Shown piece by piece: positions 9,359-21,231 of a stretch of DNA of 64,000 nt. The stretch covers positions 21,367,001-21,431,000 of the forward strand of contig NC_059347.1 of NCBI RefSeq assembly GCF_019703515.2, read 5' to 3'. Position 1 is the first letter of the stretch. The number at the start of each line of letters is the position of its first letter. Below the pieces are notes generated by a model that had not been told where the DNA came from, made no database searches, and worked only from the letters and a program-made list of their open reading frames with translations. The DNA comes from Myxocyprinus asiaticus. Its lineage: Eukaryota; Chordata; Actinopteri; Cypriniformes; Catostomidae. Made by a program: the position numbers and the translations under genes.

Positions 9359-11734
9359 TTGCCATTATGTTTTGTGTTATTTGCTTGATTAACAAGACTT
9401 GAAGCTACCCACATTCAGGGCAGAACATTAACATATTTTACCTTGAGCTGTACATTTAAGCTGAAGTGTATAAGCAACATGTTTACTGGGTGACACTAGG
9501 GCTGTTTTTTAACCTTGGTTTGATTGGTACGAACCCGAGTTTGATTGCTTTTGGTGATGCTAGTAATGCAGAAATAACACAGTTCACCTCTACGTTGTCC
9601 CTCGGTATTAATAATAAATAAAAAATATTTCAGTATGTATATTTTTCCTATTAATGGTGGACTACTTGAATTCACCTCCCAATGGCTTATTCACATCGAT
9701 ACATCCTCTTACAAGCAGCAACTTTGTATTCAAAAGTCCTCCCCATCCTTTGAAGTCCACTTATATTCTGAAGGTATAACAACTTTCATCATTAGACATT
9801 GTCCGAGTAATTGGACTGTAAGAAAGTGAGGTTCTAAGATCCTAAAACATGAAAGTAACAGAGAGGGAGAAAAAAGCAAATACATAGGTGACTACAAATC
9901 AGAAGCACTGCAGACCCCAGCTGCTGACTAGGTCAAATGTCCTCAAGCTTCTCTGGGCCTGCGCTGTGGCAAGACAAATAACTTGAACCTTCAGCAAGTG
10001 GTAAGTCCATTAGATCAAAGCTTCTGGAGTAATATTTCTCTTTTGGCATGGAGTTATCAGAAATTTGGCAGTCATATGCAGATGTTTTTGGTCTTTGAGA
10101 CATCACAAGTTCCACAAATTCAAAATGAGCCGTTTCAACAGCCTGGTATAAATAAATGCAATTTTTCTATTAAAAAGGAAGTTTTTAGTTCTGAAACTTA
10201 CATTATGTTTTTATAGTACAATGACTTCTTATATGTCAAAAGACCAAGGAAAATTTGATTCCTTGTGTCATGACCACTTTAAGGACTGTAATTGTATGAT
10301 TATTTGAGTCAAACAGTTACGTAATGTTGGAAGCTCTGTTTTGGTAAATTGCTGTGCAAATTCAGTTGTGTTTTGTCCAGTTGTTCAATTAGTTAAACTC
10401 AATTCAGTTGTTTCGCTGCTCGTTCAATCAAATTAGCAAACCAAAACTTTTGTATAAATCTTTTTAAACATTCTTAGATCTTTTATAGGTGTCCACTCTG
10501 TGCACTTCAATGTTTTAAACTGTGATGAATTTTTATTATTATTATTGATTATTATTATTATTTTGTTGAATTTGTTCATGGCTATTGCCCTTACAAGAAT
10601 ATTTTGCAATAATTGGAGTATTTTACATAAGATGTGTATAACTGAGAAAATACTCCCTGATGTGCTTCTCACAGAATGTAATATATTCCTCCTGAAATGT
10701 AATGGCATATTCAAGAAGGACTCTTGCTTTGGCTCTCTTGGGGCCTACCTCAAAGCTTTTCACTGATGGTTAAAATGCTTCAGGCAGTCAGTAACTTAAA
10801 TCATCTTGAAACAATCTCTGGGCCTGCCAGATTTTTAAGGGAACATGTTGTCTTCTGGGTTGAAGAGGAAATTCTGTATATTTAAAGGGATTAGGCATCA
10901 TCCAATCTTTAGATTGCTCACCACTGCATAATGTTCACTGTCTGGAACACAAAAGAAATGTGTCTGGAAATATTGGTAAACTAGTAGTCATTAGCCCCTT
11001 TCTCACATGCAGCCTGGTAAATTGCAGTAAAATCTTTGGATTACTTTTACTGGTAGATGTAACACATCTGCTATTCACACATGCAACGTTTTTTTTTTTT
11101 CCATTTTGCTACCACCATTCATACATCAGCACCAAAATGCCATTAAACTCAGAAATGTAGTTAGTTATTTTATCAGTTATTTTACCGCTCGGATAAAGAG
11201 AGCGTCTTTAGGCTGGATTACACCACACCACACAACTTCTAAAATATGAATAGAATCTAAAAATACTAGGTATACCACACTTGCCAATTATGTAAATGAG
11301 TACAGACAAAAACTGGGCATCACACACACTAAATGGATCACCCCGGCTAGTCTACATGAAGCGGGCTGAGCGCAATTGTGTGAGGTCTTGGGTGGAAAGA
11401 CAGAGACTGCAACGCCAGTGAAGATGAGTGGTGTTAAATGTTTTCTCTACTTTGAGCACCACGCTCATAAGTTGTGGCCATGCGTGGTTGATTTCCATTG
11501 GCTGCTCACAGCATGACTTCATATTTGAGTCAGGGATTATCACACACTACGAGATTTCCTTAAAAGTTGGCTCTAAAATATAAAATATTATTTTGTATCC
11601 TCTGACTTAATTGAATAATTTCACAACAGTACCAGTCCAATCTGCTGAAATTCTTTAGTCCAGAGTAACTGAATCATCACAGTCTTAGATCGTGCCATCG
11701 AGTCTTCTACAGGAAGGCATGAGCCTATGTAGCT
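9359..11734. other. Intergenic, AT-rich, short simple repeats only
   Basis: It holds a (TTA)n run near 10530-10562 and a T-run near 11089-11100. The ORFs of 60-93 codons (for example 9933-10115 and 10433-10714) have no recognisable domains. No promoter, exon pair or RNA gene can be supported. Confidence 0.5.
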
Positions 11735-11739
11735 GCTAG

Positions 11740-12140
11740 AGAGTATGGCCAGCTATGCAGCGTCTCCCGGTTGTACTTGTGACATTATCTGTTTCTGTGT
11801 CAGCATTCTGAATTGACATTTCATTAGAGTGAAATTCAATCATCTCAAATCCAGAATGTGATATAAGCATAAATCTTTTTCCAGGACCAGAATATAACAG
11901 CTGTAAAAGCTGCAAAATCACTGAGAAGGGGGAATCTCCTCTATTGCCCCCTTTTCTAAGAGAGAGTGAATTTCCTGAATCAAAAACGGAGCTTCCCGAA
12001 CAGAAACTTCTATCAGAGCAACCCCACTGAATACCAGCAGAGCCTGCCTGAATTTAATTACATAACCATGCTTTATCATTCAAAGTACCCAGTCTGAAAT
12101 GTCCTTCAGCTGCTGCCAAGCTGACAGATGGGCAGACAGA
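11740..12140 (-). pseudogene. DIRS reverse transcriptase N-terminal fragment
   Basis: A minus-strand reading from about 12130 to 11750 gives EIHSLLEKGAIEEIPPS, then an in-frame stop, a decayed finger region, and LNFTLMKCQFRMLTQKQIMS. This is the start of a DIRS-type RT (the block before catalytic motif A). The element ends before the catalytic Asp residues. The stop codons inside the fragment show long decay. The 700 bp between gag and RT (12140-12750) fits the upstream pol region but has no clean frame. Confidence 0.65.
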
Positions 12141-12751
12141 GGGATTAATGTATGGCTCTTGCCTGCAGCGCAACCTGTAACCACAAGATGGTGCGATGGA
12201 ATTTGATAATGTTTTTGCTTTTATTGTATTTAGGCATAAATGATGAGCGCCCTGAAATGTATCTACAGTTATTTTGAACAGGGAAAAGTGTATGAACATT
12301 GTGGGAATGTTTATTTGAGAAAACTGGTTCGCCACAACAGCCCCAGCATTCTTTATGGGGGGACAACGTGTAGTGCTTATGTTCACTGTGTGTCTTGTGT
12401 GCACTTGATGAACATCGAATTCTGTTATGCATGTCTCTAGACCTTTGGTCATGGAGACAGAGGCTGAATTCGGGATGCAGTTTCTTAATACTCACTCCCC
12501 AGCGCAAGCTGTAGGGGGAAACTGAACCATATTCTGGCTGTCGGGTGTTCGAGGCATGTACAACAGTGAACTCAACCCGATACTGTCTGAAGGGCAAACA
12601 GGAATTACACGGATACATTTGTACGGTCTGGTTTCATTCAATGAATGGGGGCTCACCCTTCGTTTTACTGCAAGTCTGTCAGGCTTGCTTCTGATGTCCT
12701 GCCAGTCATTTAAAAGGGGCCGGGCTAACATTTAAATGCAGATGCGCCCAT

Positions 12752-13806
12752 TATGACGGGAATGAACGAGGACCCCAATCCTTCTGAGGTGGTGCAAAAC
12801 TCGTGTCTGGCGTGTTATGCAGCTTTCTGGTGGGACGTTGCGAGGATACCGAACGTGAATGCACCGGAGCTGCAGCGGGTTTTTCTATCTCTCTGCGAGG
12901 AATCATCTGCTGGAATGCGGCAGTCTGCTGTTTCACAGCGCAGAATGTTTCCACCACCGTCTGGACTGTATCACCGAACAGGGGCATTCATTAGAAAGGC
13001 CTTGTCTTATCCATGAGCGTAAGCCCCAGATGGCGTTCTGCCGCCACTTGGCCCACCATATTCTGACCAACAGCATGAGCAATGTGTTTGGTGGCTCTCA
13101 GCGACAAATCAGAAGCCTGGTGTAGTTCCATGATGGCCTTAGCATCCAGCCCAGCTCCCTCATCTAAATCCCTCATAAAATGGGCCTGGTAGGCTTGCAA
13201 AACTGCCAGCGTGTGCAAAGCCGAAATTGCCTGACCCAAAGCCTGGTAGGCCTTGCTCAACAAGGATGACGTCACCCTGCATGACTTTGAGGGAACAGTA
13301 GGAAGGAGAGAGATGGGCAGCCAGCATCTCTTCCATTGCTGGGACCGAAGTATGTCCGTGGTCGGAAGCATGACACACATAAGAAAATTCAGAGGCCGAA
13401 TGATTTGTAATCCTGGCCGAGTAAGGTTGATCCCAGGACTTCGAAATCTCATGATGGAGGTCTGGGGAAAAAGGGAGTGGCCTACAAGGCTTAGCTGGGC
13501 ATTGGCCTGCTATAAAACAGCTGTTCAAGATTGATCTATGATCCTCCGACTGCGTTTCATCTGGCCAGTCCAGGTGCAACTTCTCCACTGCATGTGTAAT
13601 AAACTCCAGCAACTCCATATAAGTTACTGAAGGTCTGGAAATCCAACCGCTAGGAGGCAAGGCTTCAGCCTGGCCGCTGGCGAAACCATCGAGATCCGAC
13701 GCCACCATAGACGTGGCGTCCTCATCCTCAGCGCCGAAAGAAACGCTGTGTGGGCCTCAGGGCTAGGATGCAAATACCCGCATGTAAAATTCCAATAAAC
13801 TGGCAT
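12752..13806 (-). pseudogene. DIRS gag-like protein, frameshifted
   Basis: Four overlapping readings in different frames make one gag-like protein: 13806-13624 (start), 13708-13160 (SGWISRPSVTYMELLEFITH, then HHEISKSWDQPYSARI), 13452-12991 (SKSCRVTSSLLSKAYQALGQ, then ASDLSLRATKHIAHAVGQ) and 12987-12752 (PLFGDTVQTVVETFCAVKQQ). The order matches the DIRS gag of fish as I know it, and the KSWDQPY and SKAYQALGQ blocks have equivalents in copy 3 (50114-50758). At least two frameshifts separate the pieces, so it is not translated whole. The C-terminal proline and serine-rich tail is present. Confidence 0.8.
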
Positions 13807-13888
13807 GATTGTATAAGGACTTCAGACCACGTGACACTCAGATGCTGTCCCACAGCGAATACTCAGCTCGAGTTCCTACGAAAGGGAA

Positions 13889-15536
13889 CTGAAAATTATG
13901 TCATAATTTACTCACCCTCATGCCATCCCAGATGTGTATGGCTTTCTTTCTTCCGCAGAATACATTTGAAGAAAAATAGAAAAACATCTCAGCTCAGTAG
14001 GTCCTTAAAATACAAGTGGATGGTGATCAGACCTTTGAAGCTCCAAAAATAACAGACGGTCAGCATAAATGTCATCCATACTAACTCCAGCGGTTAAATT
14101 AATGTCTTCTAAAGCTGTATGATTGCTTTTGGTGTGAAAAAGATAAATAATTAAATATTTTTAACTATAAATCATTGCTTCTGGTCAGCAGCATGTCACG
14201 AGAGGGCTGAGTTCACGTGGTCTCTTGTGTGATGTATTTGCGTTGGAATGTTACGGACGTAATCTCATGTTTTTCTCTCAGTTGAGACATCCAGGATGAG
14301 CACAAAAACGCACCATTGTGAAAAACATACAGATACAAATACAGATCTAAACCAAAAACAACAAAGCTTCTGTACAGCATTCCTCCGCCTCAGTTGTAAA
14401 CAGCGCTGCTCTTCCAGATGTGTCGTACAAGTATCAGTTCTCATGTGAAAATGCCAACGCGATTACATCACACGTGCATACTGCTGCTTACCGGAAGTGG
14501 TGATTTATAGTTAAAAAGTTCTTAAATATTGATCTTTTTCGCACCAAAAGCTATCATATCTCTTTAGAAGACATTAATTTAACCACTGGAGTTGTATGGA
14601 TGATGTTTATGTTGACTATCTGTGATTTTTGGAGCTTCAAAGGTCTGATAACCTTCCACTTGCATTATAAGGACCTACTGAGTGGAGATTTTTTTTTCTT
14701 TTTCTTTTTTAATGTGTTCTGAAGAAGAAAGAAAGTCATAAACACCTGGGATGTAGTGATGGGAAGTCTAATTGTTTTCCGCGAAACGGTTCTTTTGGAC
14801 AATTCGTTTCAATGAACCGGTTTAAAAAACCGATTCACCAGTTCTACTGTCCCGGGATCAGTGTACTGTTGACACGAGAACTGCTGCGAGTGATTCAATG
14901 TACTGTTGATTTAAAAGCTGCTGTCCAGGGATCAGTGTAATTGTTGACTTGAGAACTATAGACTGGATCATCTTCATACGTTGATAAAACGGTAATACAA
15001 TCAAGTCCAGTATGTTTTATTTGTGATACTTTCTGCTGTTCAGCAAAATACACCAGAAACATACATTTCGCCCCTTAATCACATGCATGCTCATTGTCAG
15101 CAGCTCATAAGTTCTCAGTATGTCGGACACCTCTGAAAGAGGCGATTCTCAGTTTAGTGTACTGTTAAATCGAGAACTGTTACGAGTGACTCGTTGTACT
15201 GTTGACTTGAGAACTGTTGCGACCTGAGCGTTCAGTCTGATTTGTGAACTAGTTGGAGCGTTTCATTGCAAAGAAGATATAGGAAAAGCCGATATCACTG
15301 GTTATTGGCTCATTTTGAGTTTTAGTGTCAGGCACATCCGAGAGACAGGTTAAGATAACTTGTGGATCAGTGTTGTCTCAAGACGCAAACTGTCTCAAAC
15401 GATTCAGCCCAATTTGGTGAACTGGTTGAACTCATTCACTAAAAAGAACCGGTTCAAAAGAACGATGAATAGGCTGTGTGAATAAATTATGAGAGAATTT
15501 TCATTTTTGGGTGAACTAACCCTTAAAGATGCCCCT
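13889..15536. mobile_element. Fold-back MITE copy C, interrupted by another repeat
   Basis: The left arm begins within the family sequence (ATAATTTACTCACCCTCATG at 13902) because DIRS copy 1 replaces its terminal bases. The right arm runs from about 14490 (TGATTTATAGTTAAAAAGTT) to 14755, is interrupted, and resumes at 15473 with AAATTATGAGAGAATTTTCA, ending GTGAACTAACCCTTAA at 15536. The long centre differs from copies A and B. It is non-coding. Confidence 0.8.
14756..15472. mobile_element. Repeat nested inside MITE copy C
   Basis: About 0.7 kb separates two parts of MITE C that are continuous in the family. It begins TAGTGATGGGAAGTCTAATT. The left region has GGTTCTTTTGGACAATTCG and the right region the roughly complementary AAAGAACCGGTTCAAAAGAA. 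The interior repeats a unit built around GTGTACTGTTGACACGAGAAC (about 14860, 14905, 15157, 15200). Fish hAT-type non-autonomous repeats often start with TAGTGATGGGAA, but I cannot confirm the class. Confidence 0.6.
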
Positions 15537-16477
15537 TACATGCCATACAATTAGTTATTTTTTATTTTATCCAAAGAGACTTACAATTCATTAGCAGCCC
15601 ATTTATTATTATTATTGTATGCATTCAACACAGTGTCTATTGTGTCATAGAATGGAGCATGATCTATATATATTAGAGTTCAGTTTGTGAAGCTATGTAT
15701 TATTCACATATGTCAGGATTTTCTTTTGATGTGCATGTTGCGAGTCTCTGTATAATTGTTTGTCAAGTGGGTTGTTCATATTTTTCTTATGCCTTGCTGG
15801 GGGTTGATAAAATATTTCTTCTTAAGTCCCTATTTAATTTCTCATTTAAAGCTATTTCAGCTTCATTCCCCACCGTGGCCACAATAACAACAGGGAATCC
15901 CATGAATCAATTTGAATTTAAAGTAGATTTTCCCTCAGTCGCCTTCATTGGAGAGTTGTGTCTGGTATTAAATAGAGGTAGATTGAGCACCTTACAGTTT
16001 AATTCATTCAATTCTTGATGTAATGGAGGGAAAGTCTTTAATCTCACCATGAAAGAACATCTATCCACAACTGTTTTTTTTTTTTTTTTTTTTTTCTTTT
16101 AAGTAAGCATTGCCCAGATTTCCATTTAAGGTATATTAAGACAATTTTCTGTTCACATCATGATCTTTATCACTTATAACCTACCTGTTAAAATTGGATT
16201 TTGAGATCTCACAATGATATTTTTTTTTTTCTTTTTTTTAACCTTAATTCTAATGCCTACATGCTTTCATAAAAAGTTTAAATAGTAGATGTTAATATAC
16301 AGCTCAGGTTACATAATCTCTCATTGCCTAATTTGAGTTTAAAATTTAGAAATTACCCAATCAATATTTGACTAGTTTGGGTTTCAATTTAAATGGGAGA
16401 CGTTTAATTCTAGGGATTAGTGAAGAAAACTGGTAATAGGTAAATTTGATATATTATATAGGTATTTCAGATTTTGT
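15537..16477. other. Intergenic, T-runs
   Basis: AT-rich. It contains long T-runs at about 16074-16095 and 16222-16240. The 107-codon ORF at 15695-16018 has no recognisable domain. Confidence 0.5.
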
Positions 16478-16827
16478 AAAGGAATATTCTGGGTTCAATA
16501 CCATTTAAGCCAATCAACAGCATTTGTGGCATAATGTTGATTACCACAAAAATCTCATTCCTTCTTTAAAAAGAAACAAAGATCGAGGTACTTACAATGG
16601 AAGTGAATGGGGCCAATTTTTGGAGGGTTTAAAGGCAGAATGTGAAGCTTATAATTTTATAAAAGCTCTTACTTTAATTTGTCTGTTGAAACTTATATTA
16701 TTTGAGCTGTAAAATTGTTTAAATTCTAATTTTTATGGTAGTTTTAGGGTGTATAGCATTATGTTGTCATGACAACGAAGTTGTGAAATTGGATATAACT
16801 TTACAAAGAAAAGGTTAGTAAGAAAGG

Positions 16828-17345
16828 GTAATGTACAGTCAGCCGGTTGTTATCAAAAAATAAACCATGACAGGACTTGTCAGGGTCTTGTATCAGCAAG
16901 AAGGGGTTTATTTTGTGATAACAACAGACTGACTGTACATGATCCCACTTATTATACAGCTACTAACCAAATAAATAAATAAATACATGAACATAAAATA
17001 TTGATTCACGTTGAAATCACTGAACAGCTGAAATCCACCTCCAGTCAGAGTTCTGTTGGTGTTTATTTTGTGAAAATGACTGTTTGACTGCCTATTATCC
17101 AGGCTGTTACAAGACTATTTGCCAAATAAACAACTAAATGGACATGAAACATTGAATTGCGTTGAAACTATTTTATTAGCTTACTTGTAGAGATCGCACA
17201 GTGATCCGAGAAGCAGGAACCATGGCTCGCAGTACCCAGATGAGCGGTCTGATACGTGGATGTGCAGTTGTTACTGAGCAATATCAGACCGCTAGATGGT
17301 GCCATTGACCAGTCAGAATCAAGGATTCCAGAGAGCCATGTAATA
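16828..17345. mobile_element. Nested fold-back repeat with GTACAGTCAGCCGG palindrome
   Basis: ATGTACAGTCAGCCGGTTGTTATC (16831, first 20 bases diagnostic) pairs with GATAACAACAGACTGACTGTACAT (16918-16940), a hairpin of about 110 bp. Farther in, GAGCGGTCTGATACGTGG (about 17241) faces ATATCAGACCGCT (about 17281). It lies between the two halves of repeat D. The internal boundaries are approximate. Confidence 0.65.
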
Positions 17346-17349
17346 AGTA

Positions 17350-18030
17350 ATTTTGGGTGTGTTCACACTTGTAGTTCAGTTCTCTTGGTCCTCTTGGTCC
17401 GGACCCAAAAAGAAAATGATACATTTAGTCCTGGTTCGCTTAGCGTTCACACTGGCATTTTTAACACTGAACAAAAATGATACAACACAAAAGGCAACAG
17501 GAAAAAGTCACAACCTGATTGGACAGCTTTTATGACGTATATTTTGTGACGGAACTTGCCGAACATCCAAAACAATGCTGGCTGCTGGGCGAAATGCACT
17601 CGTTAGATTCATATTTGTATATATGGTGGTATTTTTACCAGCTGAGAACAAACGAAGAGCTAATAAAATGTGTAAAGAGTCAAAACAGCGCCAGGAATTC
17701 CTCAGTTGCACACACAAACGAAGGTATGCTGCAAGGATGGCTGATGACAGTTCTGATGCCTGTACCGACTGTAATGGGCAACATAGCTCCTATGATGAGA
17801 AGAACCAGGTATGCTTGAGGTTAGTATTAGGCAAATTACTTCCTGTTTTTGGTCTGTTTAGACGTCTTTGGTCCATGTTGCATTCATATATCAATCGAAC
17901 CGCACCAGAGTTCATTTGGTGCGCACCAAGGTTCGGGTGGCAGCGTTCACACTTGTTCAAATGAACCGCACTAACAGAGCAATTGCACCAGTTTTAATTG
18001 AACTAAAACTGCCAAGTGTGAACACACCTA
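17350..18030. mobile_element. Nested element with GGTGTGTTCACACTTG termini
   Basis: The left terminus GGGTGTGTTCACACTTGTAG and the right terminus CCAAGTGTGAACACACCT are inverted repeats of at least 16 bp. The element is about 680 bp and divides repeat D. Internal readings of 99-129 codons (17519-17818 and 17575-17964) have no recognised domain, so I do not annotate a transposase. A PIF/Harbinger-type origin is possible from the look of the ends but is not shown, and no clear target duplication was found. Confidence 0.65.
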
Positions 18031-18290
18031 AATCACACTAAAATCCAGTTTACATGCATATTGTTTGTCTTGTGGTTATACCTTTGAAACAGTGATTATT
18101 TTAACATATATGGATTGGCCCCCATTCACTTCCAAGTGCCTCACAGTAATCCAGATTTGTCTTTTTTTAAAGAAAAGGATGGGACAAGTCGAAATTAATT
18201 TTGTGGTAATCAACATTATGCCACAAATGCTGTTGATTGACCTTAACGTTTTTGTATTTTGATTGTATTTAACACAGAATGTTCCTTTAA

Positions 18291-20376
18291 ATGTTTTTAT
18301 CATCTATAATGCCAGAATAATCTAACTAATTTTTAGCTTCACTGTCTGAATAGACAACGTGTCTAGTGATTTCCATGAGGATCCCCTTTGCACATAGAAA
18401 AGCGGGACAGTGATTTTCTTTTTTTTTTTTTTTTTTTGCGTGGCAAGACAGATGGGAAACACATGGTGATGGACAGGCTTGATTTCTGTGATGGTCTTTC
18501 CATTCTTACACAGAAGGAAGAAAAAAATATCTCTCCTTCTCTTTCTCTGTCTCACCCTACCTCACCAGCCTTACCCTTCACCCATGGCTGGGATGGCTGT
18601 GTACAGTATATGCTATGGGTGGATCAGAACTAAAGCTGTGGAGGTGCTATAAGCCCCAACCCCATCCTTTTCCCACTTTTCCTATTCCGCAACTCTGGTG
18701 TCAACATTGTTAATTTACTGTCATATGGGAGGAGATGTGTCAACATGGCTGTAATATTCTGTTATAGGTTTTCCATGTTAAAGGAATGGAATAGCTTTGC
18801 CAAATGTTGTATGTATAATTAACGTCTGTATTTGGTAAATCAAACCAGGTGAGAAATTGAGTTATACTAAACTCTCATGTTTACCCTACTGAAAAAATAC
18901 ACTGGAGGTGCAGGATAAGAACATGATAACTTTTCTTTATCCTGTTGGAAGTTCTCTAGCAGGCCTAGTGGACCATGAACAAGCATACTTAGCCTACCTT
19001 TGTCCACTCCTGACTCACTCTTCCATGCTTAAGGCTGTGAGCACTTATAAGGCAGTTAGATATGGTGGAGGTGAGGTATGTCATCTGGAATAATTTCACA
19101 CTTAAACGTATCCCAGCCACGGCAGCGCACCATGTGTGCCCACTAAATCAAGTCGTTGGCTGCCCACGCTACAAATTGGTCATAAGTCTACTGTAATAGA
19201 GACCATGTGAAGCCTAAAGTACCTTGGCATTCTTCAAACTGCTCCTTTTGTGAGCTTGCCAAAATGAATAGTATGGGAATAAAATGGCAGAATGCATTGA
19301 CACCAAAGTTGTTCACAACAAGAGTACAGCCTTAATGGGTTGTCTCTATGAAAGGCCTATTCATGTTGAGGACTACCCCAGTCTAAGAATTTATTTAGAC
19401 TTGTCATCTTGAAACACTTCTATCTGAAAGAGAATTATGTAAATATGTCTTTCTATTATATAACCCTAAACAACAGCATTCAACATCTTATTAACACAAC
19501 ATTTATTAATACTTTTTTCAGTCATGAAAGACAAAGACAGTGTGATTATTGCAAATCCTTTTAATTTTGCAGGACCATTGCTAATTTATGGAGTAACTGT
19601 TCTGATGAATTAAGGGATTAGAGGTTACCAAATGTATTTCTGGATATCCAGTGGTATCCAAAGGAACATATTATCCTAACCACAATACACAGTGCTCAGA
19701 GGCCAGTTTCTGCTTTAGCCTGATCCTGTTGTTAAACCATAATTAAATCATGTTTTCATAGCACATAGCTAGATTTCTTGGTTGGTTGGGAGACATTGGT
19801 TGCTCTGCGGTCTTAGTCTGATGGGTGTCCCTCATAGACTTTGTTATTATTCCATTCACCTCAAGCTGTTCTGAGGCATTCCAAAAACAGAGGCCCGCTA
19901 TAATGTTCTGCTTGGTCCAGCAGAACCTTTCTGTAACAAGCAGGTGTGAGGATCCTTGCATCCTTCGTTCGTCCATTACCTCTACCCTGTCCCTCTGCTT
20001 GTTGCTAATCGTTGTTTTTATCTTCATCTGCTTCCTGTAGAGCACCCTAGAGCACAGATTTAGCCAGCTGTTCAAACATCTGCACAGGATGAGGCAGACC
20101 TTCAGCCTTGTCTTAGTCCTTGATTTGGATCCACGAGAAGAGAACTTCTGCTTCGTAAAAGCACATTGAGGAATGCAAAAACAGTGGACTAATGCCAGAA
20201 TTAGCATCATTTTTATTTGCTCAGCTGAACAATTATGCCTGGCTTAATGATTATCGATGTTGCAAATTAGCCGTATACATGTTTTGTGACCCTATGATCA
20301 TTTTCCAGATGGAAAATATAGGGTTAGTTCACGTGAAATACTTTTGGAAAGTTGACATGTCCTATGGTGTGACATG
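18291..20376. other. Intergenic, nothing recognised
   Basis: It contains a T-run at about 18418-18437. The longest ORF (minus strand, 19743-20210, 155 codons) has no domain, signal peptide or neighbouring exon that I can recognise. Confidence 0.5.
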
Positions 20377-20380
20377 TTAA

Positions 20381-20615
20381 GGCTAGGGTATACTTTGTTT
20401 TTCTGTATGCTGTTACATCTCGCTCAATGTCAAGCTCCTTTTCAAAGTATACTCTTTTGACCGGGCGCCCAATGGCAGGAACGTGCGCAGATGATGCATA
20501 CAGACTAGACTGTCAGCGTGTCTAGAAAAACTAGGCTGCATGTGAACAGTCTATGTACTGTGCTGATGAAGAAATTTCCATAGCGGCAAGCAGAAAACTG
20601 GAGTATACTTTGGCC
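20381..20615. mobile_element. TTAA-flanked MITE, 235 bp
   Basis: The left end is TTAA|GGCTAGGGTATACTTTG and the right end is GGAGTATACTTTGGCC|TTAA, so the inverted ends share GGCYARRGTATACT and both are flanked by TTAA (20377-20380 and 20616-20619). TTAA duplication is the mark of piggyBac-type transposition. The interior has no coding sequence, so it is a non-autonomous element if the reading is right. Confidence 0.65.
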
Positions 20616-20619
20616 TTAA

Positions 20620-21231
20620 CACCAAGTATTTTATTCTTTCAGAATATTTAGGCATGCAATTTAATGGAAAATATGTCCTTTTGCCTCCGTCACATTGCAG
20701 GACCATTTAAAATGATCAAGTGTAGGCAAAGGGTGATTAAAAATGGTTACCTGACCAAACGTTTCCACTGGCATGGAAAAAATCCACTCAACCCCACTCA
20801 ACACGATAGACAGCTACCACTTTGTGGTGTGTTTGTAATATGCAAACCAATAAATGTGTGCAATCATCATTTGAAGTCTGTTTGAATTCAGAAATATACA
20901 TGATGATGTGATTAAAGCACTGAATCCAGCAGAAACTCCAGCATTAAAGGCATACTGCATTTTAAGCACTTATGACAGACGTCTCTGCTTTCAGCTCACA
21001 GTGATTGGCTGGCGCCCAGCACTTTTTGTTCCTCATTTGGATAAAGCAGAGGAATTTAAACTTTTTCAATGCTCTCGACCACCCTCAACGCTTTCTCCAT
21101 ACTGCTGTCAATCCCACAATGCAGCTCGTGAGGCCAAAAGTGGCCAAAACAGGAAGTAATTTGGGCCGTAAGGGCACGTGTGAATTCTAGTGTCCAGGTG
21201 AAATGCCCACATAGGGGCGCCAAAAGCGAGT
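20620..21231. other. Intergenic, nothing recognised
   Basis: No supported gene or repeat. ORFs of 61-88 codons overlap on both strands without domain features. Confidence 0.45.

Larger units (their letters stand above)
11735..13888 (-). mobile_element. DIRS-type retrotransposon copy 1 (5' part)
   Basis: On the minus strand the element begins at 13888 with GTTCCCTTTCGTAGGAACTC, typical of a DIRS terminal repeat. It then carries a gag-like ORF (13806-12752) and the start of the pol RT (about 12140-11740). The rest (RNase H, recombinase, 3' repeat) is missing. The 5' end directly abuts MITE copy C, whose own terminal bases are absent, so the DIRS probably inserted into, or recombined with, that MITE. 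DIRS elements integrate with a tyrosine recombinase and do not have ordinary LTRs. Confidence 0.8.
16478..18290. mobile_element. Fold-back repeat D with insertions in its centre
   Basis: The left arm is AAAGGAATATTCTGGGTTCA...GCATTTGTGGCATAATGTTG...TACAATGGAAGTGAATGGGG (16478-16610). The right arm is its complement, CCCCATTCACTTCCAAGTGC...CAACATTATGCCACAAATGC...GAATGTTCCTTTAA (18120-18290). The arms are about 140 bp. The normally short centre is expanded to about 1.5 kb by two further repeats, at about 16828-17345 and 17350-18030. The right arm has a small insertion near 18247-18268. Non-autonomous and non-coding. Confidence 0.8.

Noticed and set aside
12145..12618. 157-codon minus ORF as a host gene
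   Set aside because: It lies between DIRS gag and RT on the same strand and fits degenerate pol sequence; no independent domain.
17519..17964. Overlapping 99/129-codon ORFs inside the GTGTTCACAC element as a transposase
   Set aside because: No DDE or nuclease motif and no helix-turn-helix could be recognised; the element is too short for an autonomous one.
19743..20210. 155-codon minus ORF
   Set aside because: No recognisable domain, no neighbouring exon signals, and surrounding AT-rich intergenic sequence.
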